Shown here piece by piece: positions 7,385-15,415 of a stretch of 18,341 bases of DNA. The notes below the pieces were generated by a model. That model did not search any database, was not told the origin of the DNA, and was given only the letters and a program-made list of their open reading frames with translations. Location of the stretch: the NCBI GenBank assembly GCA_964420455.1, contig CAYQTO010000066.1:1-18341 (forward strand), given 5' to 3'. Position 1 is the first letter of the stretch; every line of letters begins with the position of its first letter. Source of the stretch: CAYQTO01 sp964420455. Its GTDB lineage: Bacteria > Sumerlaeota > Sumerlaeia > SLMS01. The position numbers and the translations under genes were made by a program.

Positions 7385-8053
7385 ATGCATTCCCCCCGTC
7401 CATTCCGCACGCGCGGATTCACCCTCATCGAACTGCTGATCGTCGTCGCGATCATCGCGATCCTCGCGGCCATTGCGGTTCCCAACTTCCTCGAGGCGCA
7501 GACCCGCGCCAAGGTCAGCCGCGTCAAGAACGACATGCGCGCCGTCGCCACCGGCGTTGAAACCTACCGCGTCGACAACAACGCGTACCCAACCGGCTGG
7601 GGCACCAGCGTCGACCCGGCCAACCCGGACCGCCACAGCCTCTTCCTCCTCTCCACCCCGGTCGCCTACGTTTCCAACGGGGACATCCAGGACATCTTTC
7701 ACCCGCGACGCAGCGACCTCGCCATGTACACCACCCTCCAGTGGGATCCCATGACCGCCGATGGCCGCATGTATAGCCAATACAACGCGGACATCGGCTA
7801 TGTCGACATCACCCAGCCGGCCTACTGGTGGCTCCTCTTCAGCGTCGGGCCCGATGGCGACGCCTACTTCACCTACGACCTGAACGACGGGGTGGGCACC
7901 CAGTACCGGGTCCGCGAGGCGGACAGCGACCCCGCGCTGATGGCGGACATCATCTACGACCCGACCAATGGGACGGTCAGCCGGGGCAACATCTGGCGGG
8001 CGGGCGGCTCGAGCATGAGCGAGGCCGGCCAGATGATCGTCCGGAACCACTGA
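7385..8053 (+). CDS. Type II pseudopilin-like protein (GspG-like, prepilin-type N-terminus)
   Basis: The protein has 222 residues. The start at ATG 7385 has a strong AGGAGG seven bases upstream. The N-terminus is basic and then reads RGFTLIELLIVVAIIAILAA, the prepilin peptidase site. Cleavage is expected between G11 and F12, and the glutamate at mature position 5 is E16. The sequence continues as a helix with PNFLEAQTRAKVSRVKNDMR and a DNNAYPTGWG segment typical of GspG-like and stand-alone pseudopilins of PVC and candidate-phylum bacteria. The rest looks like a soluble periplasmic domain without a recognised motif. No other secretion-system gene is nearby. It is the first gene behind the TPP riboswitch and lies 10 bp before the PnuC-family gene. 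Its partner machinery and any link to thiamine are unknown. Confidence 0.85.
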   Translation: MHSPRPFRTRGFTLIELLIVVAIIAILAAIAVPNFLEAQTRAKVSRVKNDMRAVATGVETYRVDNNAYPTGWGTSVDPANPDRHSLFLLSTPVAYVSNGDIQDIFHPRRSDLAMYTTLQWDPMTADGRMYSQYNADIGYVDITQPAYWWLLFSVGPDGDAYFTYDLNDGVGTQYRVREADSDPALMADIIYDPTNGTVSRGNIWRAGGSSMSEAGQMIVRNH

Positions 8054-8063
8054 GACCACGAGG

Positions 8064-8672
8064 ATGGACGCCTTCCTCACATGGGTCCAGCAGCCGCTTG
8101 TCACCTGGGGCGCCGAGAACCTGGCCACGGTTCTCGGCGTCGCCGGGGTCATCTTCCAGATCAAGCGTCACCCCGCCTGCTTCCCCCTCGGCATCGGCTG
8201 GGCCGCCCTGTCCACCATCCCGTATTACAACACCCAGCTCTACAGCGACCTGCTGTTGATGGTGATCTACGTCGGGCTGCTGGTCTACGGCTGGGTCGGG
8301 TGGGTCATGGCGCGGGGGGGTGGTGATGCGGTCCCGGTCCGGTTTGCCGGCTGGCGGTTGACGGCGATCCTGGTGGGTGTCGGGGCGATGCTAACCGCCG
8401 GATGGGGCACGATCATGGACCGCGCCACCGACGCCGCGTTCCCCTACCTCGATGCCTGCACCACCATGTTCAACCTCGTCGCCCAGTACGCCACCTCCGC
8501 CCGCCTCTTCGAATGCTGGTATTTCTGGATCGGCGTCAACGCCCTCGCGATCTATATTTATATGCATCGGGACCTGCCGAGCTTCACCGTCCTCTACGCT
8601 GCCTTCCTCGGCATGGCGGTGTGGGGCGGCTGGGAGTGGTGGCGTTCCCTCCGGACATCCGTCGCGGAATGA
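8064..8672 (+). CDS. pnuT: PnuC-family transporter, probably thiamine-specific PnuT
   Basis: The protein has 202 residues and about seven membrane helices. The pattern fits the PnuC family: an early WGAENLATVLGVAGVIFQI, then a helix ending in LVYGWVGW, then LDACTTMFNLVAQYATSARL, the helix WYFWIGVNALAIYIYM, and a C-terminal GGWEWWRS. PnuC proteins take up nicotinamide riboside by facilitated diffusion. The PnuT subgroup carries thiamine and is known to be under TPP riboswitches. The TPP aptamer at the head of this transcription unit therefore points to thiamine. The start at ATG 8064 lies 10 bp after the pseudopilin stop with only a weak GAGG next to it, so translation may be coupled. I could not check the binding-site residues that separate PnuT from PnuC, so the substrate rests on the riboswitch. 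Confidence 0.82.
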   Translation: MDAFLTWVQQPLVTWGAENLATVLGVAGVIFQIKRHPACFPLGIGWAALSTIPYYNTQLYSDLLLMVIYVGLLVYGWVGWVMARGGGDAVPVRFAGWRLTAILVGVGAMLTAGWGTIMDRATDAAFPYLDACTTMFNLVAQYATSARLFECWYFWIGVNALAIYIYMHRDLPSFTVLYAAFLGMAVWGGWEWWRSLRTSVAE

Positions 8673-8807
8673 GGGTGCTTCATAGGGGGGGATTTCCGGG
8701 CGAGAATCCGGGTTTCTCCTGTCACGATTTCCCTTCACATCCGCAAGCTGCCAGCATAGGGGCTTTTCCACGATAACAGCCATCGGCCTTTCAGGACCCT
8801 CCCGTTC

Positions 8808-10406
8808 ATGAGCAGCAGCACCCTGTCGCGCCGTGCGCTCCTCGCGCGCGTTGCCGACCCGCTGGCCAAGGGAACCGGTCAGGTCTGCTATTCCGCCGAC
8901 CCCGCCCCAGAACCCACCCTCGAGTATCATTACGCCAGCCGGCTGACCTTCGGCCCCAAACCGGGCGACGAGGACGCCATCCGCAGCCAGGGCATCGAGG
9001 CCTGGCTGGACCAGCAACTTAACCCCGCCTCCATCAACGACAATGCCTGCGACCAGATCCTCACTCAGGCCAACCTCTCGACCCTGAACGAGTCCTGGGC
9101 CCAACTCTACGACCGACGCAGCATGCCCTGGCCCGAGCCCATCCGCCCCATGGAGGAGGCGCGCTCCGCCACCTGGATTCGCGCCGTCAACTCGCGCCGC
9201 CAACTCTACGAACGCGTCGTCAACTTCTGGCACGACCACTTCAACGTCTTCGGTGGCCAGTTCATCGTTCGCTCCCTCTTTCCCAAGTGGGACGACACGA
9301 TCCGCCAACACGCTCTCGGAAACTTCCGCGAATTCCTCGGTGCCACCGCCCGTCACCCGGTGATGCTCTACTACCTTGACAACTACGTGAACAAGGTCGA
9401 GGGCCCGAACGAGAACTACGCGCGCGAACTTTACGAGCTTCACACCCTCGGCGTCGAAAACTACCGGCCCGACATCGTCGACGAGATCACCTGCAACGCC
9501 ACGAACGACCAGGATGGCGACGGCCTCCGCGATTACTACATCGACAACGATGTCTACGAGTCCGCCCGCTGCTTTACCGGCTGGTCCTTCGAAACCGGAA
9601 ACGACGCCCCGAACCGCGGCCAGTTCGTCTATCGCCCCGAGGACCACGACCGCTTCAACAAGTTCTTCCTCTGCCAGTACAACCCGCCGGACCTCGACAG
9701 CATGGTCGACGGTGAACGCGTCCTCGACGTCCTCGCCTCGCATCCCGGCACCGCCCGCCACATCGCCGGAAAGCTCTGTCGCCGCTTCGTCTCCGACAAT
9801 CCCCCCCAAACGATCATCGACTCGACGGCGCAGGTGTTCCTCGACAACGCGAGCGCCCCGGACCAGATCGCCAGGACCCTCCGCCACCTCTTCCTCAGTG
9901 CCGAGTTCCAAGCGGCCCGCCTTGCCAAGTTCAAGCGCCCCTTCGAGTGGATGGCCTCCGCCATGCGCACCCTCGGCGTGCCCTACGTCAATAACGAGGA
10001 CTATAACTTCTCCTGGCGCTACAACCCGCTCGGCCATCCGCTCTTTGAATGGCCCGCGCCCGACGGCGCCCCCGACGACGAAGCCTACTGGGCCACCTCC
10101 AACGGCTTCCTCCGCCGCTGGAACCTCGTCCAGAACATCGCCTCCAACTACTGGGACGACGAAGGTTTCTTCTTCGTGGCCGAAGGCATCACTCCGCCGG
10201 GCGCCAAAGCCCCGCGCGACTTCGCCACCTTCTGGGCCAACCGGATCATTTGCCGCCCTCTCTCCGGGCCTACCGCCGAGGCGCTCCTTCGCTTCGCCGA
10301 CGCCGGCCGCAATCCGGACCTCCCCCTCTCCGACGAGGACATCAACGACAAGGTCCGCTATCTCGCCGCTCTCTGTACCATGAGCCCGGAATTCATGCGC
10401 ATGTAG
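8808..10406 (+). CDS. DUF1800 family protein
   Basis: The protein has 532 residues. It starts with a basic SRRALLARVA segment without a clear hydrophobic core, then the DUF1800 signature RLTFGPKPGDEDAIRSQGIEAWLDQQL at about residues 45-70. Typical family blocks follow: NFWHDHFNVFGG, LGNFREFLGATARHPVMLYYLDN, NENYARELYELHTLGVENY, RCFTGWSF and a C-terminal MSPEFMRM. The function of DUF1800 is not known. The gene is nearly always paired with a DUF1501 gene, as here, 62 bp downstream. Between HTLGVENY and the FTGW block lies an insert with DQDGDGLRD (D234 to D242), which looks like a calcium-binding loop of the EF-hand or thrombospondin type-3 kind. The ribosome site is weak (AGGACC). The family call is secure; export is unclear. 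Confidence 0.88.
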   Translation: MSSSTLSRRALLARVADPLAKGTGQVCYSADPAPEPTLEYHYASRLTFGPKPGDEDAIRSQGIEAWLDQQLNPASINDNACDQILTQANLSTLNESWAQLYDRRSMPWPEPIRPMEEARSATWIRAVNSRRQLYERVVNFWHDHFNVFGGQFIVRSLFPKWDDTIRQHALGNFREFLGATARHPVMLYYLDNYVNKVEGPNENYARELYELHTLGVENYRPDIVDEITCNATNDQDGDGLRDYYIDNDVYESARCFTGWSFETGNDAPNRGQFVYRPEDHDRFNKFFLCQYNPPDLDSMVDGERVLDVLASHPGTARHIAGKLCRRFVSDNPPQTIIDSTAQVFLDNASAPDQIARTLRHLFLSAEFQAARLAKFKRPFEWMASAMRTLGVPYVNNEDYNFSWRYNPLGHPLFEWPAPDGAPDDEAYWATSNGFLRRWNLVQNIASNYWDDEGFFFVAEGITPPGAKAPRDFATFWANRIICRPLSGPTAEALLRFADAGRNPDLPLSDEDINDKVRYLAALCTMSPEFMRM

Positions 10407-10468
10407 TCCCCGCAACCCGCGACCTCCGCCCCCCCCAACGAGATCACCCGCCAAGGACTCCTCCACAG

Positions 10469-11746
10469 ATGCGAATGAAGCGCCGCACCTTCCTCCAGGG
10501 CTGCTGTGCCGGCATCGCCGCCATGAGCGGCGCCCGCCTCACCAACCTTACCTTCGCCCAGACACCCGGCAGCCCCCAACGGTGTATCGTCACGATCTTC
10601 CTCCGCGGGGGCATGGATGCACTCAACTTCCTCATCCCCCATGCCGACAGCCTCTATCATGACGCCCGGCCCGACCTCTCCCTCCAGCCCTCCGACGGCG
10701 CGTACGACCTCGACGGCTACTTCGCCCTGCATCCGTCCGCCGGAGCCCTCAAGGAACTCTACGATTCCCGCCATCTTGCCCTTGTCGCCGCCACCGGCAT
10801 CCCCGACGGCCAGGGCACCCGCTCCCACTTCCAGGCCCAGGACTACCTCGAGTACGGCGGCCAGCAGAAGAACGAAGGCGGCTGGCTCGGACGCTACCTC
10901 AACGCCGCGCCCACCCCCACCCAGTACTCCGGCATCTTTCGCGGCATCTCCGTCAGTTCCTCCCTCGCCCTCTCCATGCAGGGATTCGGCGGCGCCCTCT
11001 CCATGCGCGAGGCCGACGACTTCACTCTCGAGGGACGCGCCGACAAGTCAGACCTCCGCCGTGCCCTCCGCACCATGTACGGCGTCGATCCGACACTCGG
11101 CCCGCCGGCGATGAAGACCCTCGACGCGATCGACCTCCTCGAGGCCAACCCCGTCGACGACTATACGCCCCGCCCTGGCGTCGAATACCCCAACGAGGAC
11201 ATCGCCGACTCGCTCGCCTCGATCGCCCAGCTCATCAAGCTCGACGTCGGCCTCCAGGCCGCCACGGTCGACCTCGGCGGGTGGGACACCCACGAGGGCC
11301 AGGCCGGCAGCAACCCCGCCACCGGCTCCTTCTCCGATCGCGTCTCCGAACTCTCCGATTCCCTCGGCGCCTTCTGGGCCGACATCGCCGATCACCACGG
11401 CCTCGTCACCGTCGTCGTCATGACCGAGTTCGGCCGCCGCCTGAAGGAAAACAACAACCGCGGCACCGACCACGGCCACGGCGGCGTCATGATGGTCCTC
11501 AACGGCGCCATCCGCGAAAAGCGCGTCTTCGGGGAATGGCCGGGCCTCGCCAACGACCAACTCTACGAGCGCAAGGACCTCCGCGTCACCACCGACTTCC
11601 GCACCGTCCTCAGCGAGGTGCTGATCTCCCAGGCGGAGGTCGATCCCAACGACATCGGCCAGTACTTCCCCGGATATACGTTCCCGGACCCCGTCGGGTT
11701 TCTGATCGGGACGCCCACGATGAACACCGGATTCCGCGTTTATTGA
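10469..11746 (+). CDS. DUF1501 family protein with Tat signal
   Basis: The protein has 425 residues from ATG 10469 and begins MRMKRRTFLQGCCAG. That is a twin-arginine signal (K4-R5-R6-T-F-L) followed by a short hydrophobic stretch, so export in folded form is expected. The reading frame stays open further upstream but overlaps DUF1800 there, and the Tat motif settles the start. DUF1501 features are IFLRGGMDALNFLIPH near the N-terminus, GWDTHEGQ in the middle, TEFGRRLKEN, and DHGHGG at 334-339. The fold is related to alkaline phosphatase/sulfatase-like proteins, and no substrate is established. Together with DUF1800 it forms the standard two-gene unit of planctomycete-like genomes. The stop overlaps the stop of the convergent TPR gene by 7 bp. 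Confidence 0.88.
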   Translation: MRMKRRTFLQGCCAGIAAMSGARLTNLTFAQTPGSPQRCIVTIFLRGGMDALNFLIPHADSLYHDARPDLSLQPSDGAYDLDGYFALHPSAGALKELYDSRHLALVAATGIPDGQGTRSHFQAQDYLEYGGQQKNEGGWLGRYLNAAPTPTQYSGIFRGISVSSSLALSMQGFGGALSMREADDFTLEGRADKSDLRRALRTMYGVDPTLGPPAMKTLDAIDLLEANPVDDYTPRPGVEYPNEDIADSLASIAQLIKLDVGLQAATVDLGGWDTHEGQAGSNPATGSFSDRVSELSDSLGAFWADIADHHGLVTVVVMTEFGRRLKENNNRGTDHGHGGVMMVLNGAIREKRVFGEWPGLANDQLYERKDLRVTTDFRTVLSEVLISQAEVDPNDIGQYFPGYTFPDPVGFLIGTPTMNTGFRVY

Positions 11747-12792
11747 CCGGCGGGGGGGTGCCCGTGCCCCCCTCGCACCCGCTCCGCCACGTCCTCGTAG
11801 TCCGGGTCCTCGGCGTAGAGGCGCCCAAATTCGCTCCGCGCGCGGGACCTTTGTCCCAACTCCGTATAGACAAGTGCCCGTTCGTAGCGCAGGGCCTTGA
11901 GCAGTTCCTCCGGCCGGCCCTTCCTCCGCCGAAGGGCCTCCGTCAGGACATCGCGCGCGGCCGCCCCCAGCCCCAGCCGCCGCAGGGCACGCCCCTGATA
12001 CAGCATCAGCGCCGCGTGCAGCGCCGACTCGTTCTCCACCCCCTGCGCCAGCCTCACCACCCGGTCCGCCCCCTCGCGGGAATCGTCCCGCTCCAGCAGC
12101 AATTCCGCCACGGACACCTTTGCGACAACATCCCCGGGGTCCATCTCCTGCACCCGCGTCAGGCACCGCATCGCGTAGTCTGTATATCCAAGTCCCTGGT
12201 AGACTTCCGCCAGGAGCAGCAACGCCCCCCTCTCCGTCGGCAGGGCGTGGGCCGCCACTTCCTCCGTGACCGGGACGGTGATCGTCGCCATCACACCATA
12301 CTTGTCGAACAATTCGCCCAGGGCCGCCGGGTTTTCGAGCGCCTTCGTCAGGAACTCCGCCGAATCATTCAGCCGGTTTTCCTTCATGGCGAGATAACCG
12401 GCGACAAAGGCACCGTCGGGATGGGCCGCGGCGCGGGCCAGGTGGCGGCGGGCCTCCTCGCTGTTGCCGGCGTGCAATTCCCTCGTCCCGTCGACGAAGG
12501 CTTCCTCGCCGTCGTCGGTCACCAGCCGCTTGAAGAACCCCATCGACAGGCGGTCTTCCGGGCGCGCCTTCGGTTCCTGCGATGGCGCTTCTTTGCGGCG
12601 CCCGTTGCTGCCCGGGCCGGTGGTGGTGTAGAACAGTCCCGTCCCCGGCATGCCCACCGTTGCCCGGGTTCCCCGCGGGCCGATTGTGTAGCGTGCGCCC
12701 CGCGGGCCGAACGACAACGACGCGCCCGACTTGCTTAGATTCAGCGACACTCCCGGGAGAATCCGGACCCGTCGCCAGAATCGGAAACCCAT
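11740..12792 (-). CDS. DUF4236 domain protein with TPR-like repeats
   Basis: The protein has 350 residues from ATG 12792. The first 50 residues match DUF4236 (MGFRFWRRVRILPGVSLNLS, then GPRGTRATVGMPGTGL), a small domain of unknown function that usually begins with MGFRF. About 35 polar residues follow, then helical repeats from about residue 100 to the end that look like TPR units (ALLLLAEVYQGLGYTDYAMR, ALRYERALVYTELGQ, FGRLYAEDPDYEDVA). A GTG six codons upstream is also in frame. The ATG is preferred because GGAGG lies 11 bases before it and the family begins there. The protein probably acts as a scaffold, but nothing shows its partner. It lies 76 bp downstream of lpoB on the same strand. 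Confidence 0.78.
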   Translation of the reverse strand: MGFRFWRRVRILPGVSLNLSKSGASLSFGPRGARYTIGPRGTRATVGMPGTGLFYTTTGPGSNGRRKEAPSQEPKARPEDRLSMGFFKRLVTDDGEEAFVDGTRELHAGNSEEARRHLARAAAHPDGAFVAGYLAMKENRLNDSAEFLTKALENPAALGELFDKYGVMATITVPVTEEVAAHALPTERGALLLLAEVYQGLGYTDYAMRCLTRVQEMDPGDVVAKVSVAELLLERDDSREGADRVVRLAQGVENESALHAALMLYQGRALRRLGLGAAARDVLTEALRRRKGRPEELLKALRYERALVYTELGQRSRARSEFGRLYAEDPDYEDVAERVRGGHGHPPAGQ

Positions 12793-12816
12793 CTCTTCTG
12801 TCGCCTCCACGCCTTC

Positions 12817-12837
12817 ATTGTATCTGCTTGCGCAAGC
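12817..12837 (-). promoter_or_regulatory. Candidate promoter with palindromic operator ahead of the DUF4236 gene
   Basis: On the minus strand TACAAT (12817-12822) matches five of six bases of a −10 box. Four bases upstream of it is a perfect 12-base palindrome, GCTTGCGCAAGC (12826-12837), where a repressor would block polymerase. Transcription starting about seven bases downstream would give a leader of about 18 bases with the GGAGG site. No good −35 box is present. The palindrome could instead be the stem of a weak terminator for the lipoprotein operon. Confidence 0.35.
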
Positions 12838-12868
12838 CAGGGGAGCCTCCGAAACCGCCCCGCCCCCC

Positions 12869-13447
12869 TTACCAGCCGACCGTGCTTCGGTTCCCCTGCT
12901 TGATGATTTCCTCCTCGTCCTCCCACACCGCCAGTCCCGAGTTCACGTCCGTCAGTGACATTTGGAACGTATAGGCGACCTGCCGGAGGTTGCCGACCCG
13001 CTGGCGATCTTCCAGCAGCTTCAGCGTAATCGAGTAGTCCGCCTCGGGGAGCGTTTCCTCGTTGAGGAAGGCGTTCACCCGCTGGCGGTCCGTGGCGTAG
13101 GCGTCCTCGCCCGTCAGCGAGGTGTAGGTCTGCGCGACCCCGGCCCGGTTGAGTGACACGCGCACCTTCTTGATCAGCCGGTCCTGGTCCACACGGCGCG
13201 TCGTGTTGTTGACGAAGGTCGAGATCACGAGCGTGTCCGGCCGCCCTCTCGTCCCGAGGATTCCGGAGTTCAGCAGCGATTCCGACAACGTGGCCGCCGC
13301 GTTCTCCCAATCCTGGATATTGATGTCTGCGGTGGTGACGACCTCCTCGCGGTCGACCCGCTGGAATCCGCGGTCCTTCGCGCAGGCGCTCGCCAACGTG
13401 ATCACCCCAAGGAGGGCAAAGAGGAAAAGAAACTGTCGTCCATGCAT
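12869..13447 (-). CDS. lpoB: Penicillin-binding protein activator LpoB-like lipoprotein
   Basis: The protein has 192 residues. ATG 13447 is preceded by AGGAG at a distance of 8 bases. A signal peptide with a lipobox-like LASAC places the lipidated cysteine at C22. The mature part follows the LpoB pattern: INIQDWENAAATLSESLLNS, then DTLVISTFVNNTTRRVDQDRL, then DYSITLKLLEDRQRVGNLRQ and finally MSLTDVNSGLAVWEDEEEI. In enterobacteria LpoB is an outer-membrane lipoprotein that reaches through the peptidoglycan to activate PBP1b. Distant homologues may serve other synthases. It follows ycfL by 35 bp, the same order as ycfL-lpoB in E. coli, which supports the call. It is the last clear member of the envelope operon. 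There is no long disordered linker, so it is shorter than enterobacterial LpoB. Confidence 0.85.
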   Translation of the reverse strand: MHGRQFLFLFALLGVITLASACAKDRGFQRVDREEVVTTADINIQDWENAAATLSESLLNSGILGTRGRPDTLVISTFVNNTTRRVDQDRLIKKVRVSLNRAGVAQTYTSLTGEDAYATDRQRVNAFLNEETLPEADYSITLKLLEDRQRVGNLRQVAYTFQMSLTDVNSGLAVWEDEEEIIKQGNRSTVGW

Positions 13448-13482
13448 GGGAAAAGCTCCTGAAGGCCCGGGGGCCATTAAGA

Positions 13483-13917
13483 TTAGAGGGCGTCCTTGTC
13501 TTCGATCATCTGGAGGCGGAAATCGGCGGCCGTGGGGCTGGGGGCCGTGGAACTCAGAAAGCCGCGCTCCTTGCCAGCCAGCGACCTCTGTTGCCAGCCG
13601 GTCATGGGCGACCGCAGCAGGTTGCCGTCGAAGTCCACCCACTCGAACTTGTACTTGAAGCGATGGCGGGATTTGCGCGAGTTCCACACCTCCACCTGCA
13701 CGCGCTTCAGCCCTTGCGGCGTCTCGCTCTCGATCACCTGGAGCACCTGCGCGCGCCGCGAAAGCGAGCGGTCCGTGATGATCCGTTCGTCCTGGATCAC
13801 ATTCGGCTCGGCGGTCGTCACCGCGGGCTCCACCGTGTTCACAATCCGCTTGTTGCACCCGGCCGTCAGGGCGAGCCCCAACGGCACCACGAGAAAAAGA
13901 ATCAGAAATCGCGACAT
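13483..13917 (-). CDS. ycfL: YcfL-like (DUF1425) lipoprotein
   Basis: The protein has 144 residues. ATG 13917 is preceded by AGGAGG at 7 bases, and that site overlaps the stop of the upstream gene. The signal peptide ends in LTAGC with the lipid cysteine at C21. The mature part shows the DUF1425 core: RVQVEVWNSRKSRHRFKYKF, EWVDFDGNL, a following W, and APSPTAADFRLQM. YcfL is a periplasm-facing lipoprotein of unknown function next to lpoB in E. coli, and that neighbourhood is kept here. The family fits well by pattern. Its role in cell-wall synthesis is inferred from the neighbours only. Confidence 0.82.
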   Translation of the reverse strand: MSRFLILFLVVPLGLALTAGCNKRIVNTVEPAVTTAEPNVIQDERIITDRSLSRRAQVLQVIESETPQGLKRVQVEVWNSRKSRHRFKYKFEWVDFDGNLLRSPMTGWQQRSLAGKERGFLSSTAPSPTAADFRLQMIEDKDAL

Positions 13918-13929
13918 CGCACGCCTCCT

Positions 13930-15363
13930 TTACTTGAGCGCGAATTGGTGGACGATCATCGGCATGCCCGGCCGAATGCTACGCGCGTAGACAACGGTGA
14001 CAAGCCCATCGACCAGGTTTACCGACACCGGCGGCACTCCCGGCGCCTCGAGGACCAGTTCCCCCGAGGGGGGCCGCGGCAGCCGTGCATATTGAAACTG
14101 CTTGGGGAGCGTTGCCCACGTCCGCAGGTCCGCCTGGTTCTGTGCCACCTGATACGCCACCATGGCCGACCGGGCGATCAGGTTCGCATACGGGTCGTCC
14201 GCCGTCGCCCGGTTCAACGCGTACGCGAGGGACACCTTGATGCCCGTCGAAATCAGCGTCTTGGTGACGATCGCAGGCAGTTCATTCTGGAACTCGCGTG
14301 CCACGACGGCGTCCATGCTCGAGACCAGCTCGGTGGGGTAGACTCCCTGGCGGGTGCGCACGCGCAGTTGGCGAACATAGGCCTCGTTGAAGAGAAGCGT
14401 CGGGATCGCCGCCCCGACATAGTCGATCTGTCCGCCGAGCACAAAGATCGGGATGTCCAGCCGCATGGCCTCGCGCTTGGGCGCCGTCCCCGTTGCGAAG
14501 ATCACGTAGGTCAGCGGCTCCTCGATTGCCCCGCCCCGGCTGAGCCGTTGCGCGAGGTCCAGATCCCCACGCAGATAGTCGTTGCGGGGAACCATCCCGA
14601 GGGTTCGCTCGAAACTCGTCACCGCCTGGTTGGCATCGCCGGGCTCTACCTCCGACGTCAGATAATACAGCCCCTGCAAGAACTCGGCAAAGGGGTTGGC
14701 GTAGTCCCGGTAGGCGGCGAACTCCGCCAGGCGGGCGTATTGCCCTTGAAGGGCGGCGGCGACCCGCGGATCCGTCATTGCCTGGCGCGTGTCGTAGGTC
14801 ACCCCATCGGATCCCTTCGTGCGCGCCTCGCGGGCTTCCTCCTGGGCCTTCTCGATCCGACGCGCGTTTCTTTCCGCGGCGTTCCGCTGCTCGAAGAATG
14901 CTGAACGCAATGCCGTCCGTGCGGTGTCCAGATCGCCGACCGCCATCGCGTTCAGGCTCCGGTACACGTGGAGCATGATGCGGTCGTAGTTCGTCGCCTC
15001 GTAGGGGAGATTGCCCTGGTGGGTAAGCATCGCGCCCGTCTCGCGCGAAACACTGGTCCGCGACCGCATGTCGTCGCGCCCGATGAGCGCCGCCGCCATG
15101 TCCAGGGCCCTGTTGCTCTCCTGCAGGTTCAGCACCGTCCGCTCGATGCTTCCCTGCTCGAGCGCGATCAGAACGGCATCCCGCGATTTGTCGCTCTTGT
15201 CTGTCGCGAGCTCGACAATCTGCTGGCGGGCGAGCGCAACGTTTCCCATTCGGTAACTCTCCTGCGCCCGCAGTAGCCGACTGCTTGCCTGGCACCCGGC
15301 GAGGAGCACGGCCACTGCCACCAGCGGCAGCAACCGCCCCAGAATCGTGATGCAGTGCGTCAT
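13930..15363 (-). CDS. COG3014-like lipoprotein
   Basis: The protein has 477 residues. ATG 15363 has GAGGGG about 8 bases upstream. The signal peptide ends in LLAGC (C24), so it is a lipoprotein. The N-terminal half is helical and TPR-like (YRMGNVALARQQIVELA, VYRSLNAMAVGDLDTARTAL) and includes a charged, probably coiled-coil stretch near residues 155-180 (ERNARRIEKAQEEAREAR). The C-terminal half has PLTYVIFATGTAPKREAMRL and IFVLGGQIDYVGAAIPTLLF, and ends in GLVTVVYARSIRPGMP. In some gammaproteobacteria, proteins of this group (COG3014) sit beside ycfL and lpoB, as here, so a shared envelope function is likely. The biochemical role is not known. The next gene downstream begins after 12 bp. Confidence 0.7.
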   Translation of the reverse strand: MTHCITILGRLLPLVAVAVLLAGCQASSRLLRAQESYRMGNVALARQQIVELATDKSDKSRDAVLIALEQGSIERTVLNLQESNRALDMAAALIGRDDMRSRTSVSRETGAMLTHQGNLPYEATNYDRIMLHVYRSLNAMAVGDLDTARTALRSAFFEQRNAAERNARRIEKAQEEAREARTKGSDGVTYDTRQAMTDPRVAAALQGQYARLAEFAAYRDYANPFAEFLQGLYYLTSEVEPGDANQAVTSFERTLGMVPRNDYLRGDLDLAQRLSRGGAIEEPLTYVIFATGTAPKREAMRLDIPIFVLGGQIDYVGAAIPTLLFNEAYVRQLRVRTRQGVYPTELVSSMDAVVAREFQNELPAIVTKTLISTGIKVSLAYALNRATADDPYANLIARSAMVAYQVAQNQADLRTWATLPKQFQYARLPRPPSGELVLEAPGVPPVSVNLVDGLVTVVYARSIRPGMPMIVHQFALK

Positions 15364-15415
15364 GCCAAAGCCCCTCGTGCGGAGCCTTACCCAACCTTAT
15401 CCGGGGGGGAGGGCC

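Larger units (their letters stand above)
26..11871. repeat. Dispersed octamer GTATAGAC, 10 exact copies
   Basis: Exact copies as GTATAGAC on the plus strand start at 26, 475, 5380, 5995, 7009 and 11864. Copies as the complement GTCTATAC start at 858, 1541, 4843 and 6084. Nine of ten have a pyrimidine before the word and all ten have a purine after it (G in eight), so the extended form is Y-GTATAGAC-R. All copies lie in coding sequence, on both strands and in different frames. By composition at about 65% GC I expect about 0.2 copies in this length. The function is unknown. Confidence 0.8.

Noticed and set aside
8391..10466. Long minus-strand open frame of 691 codons
   Set aside because: It is antisense to the pnuT-type and DUF1800 genes and rich in Gly, Val and Glu with no recognisable domain, so I take it as a shadow frame.
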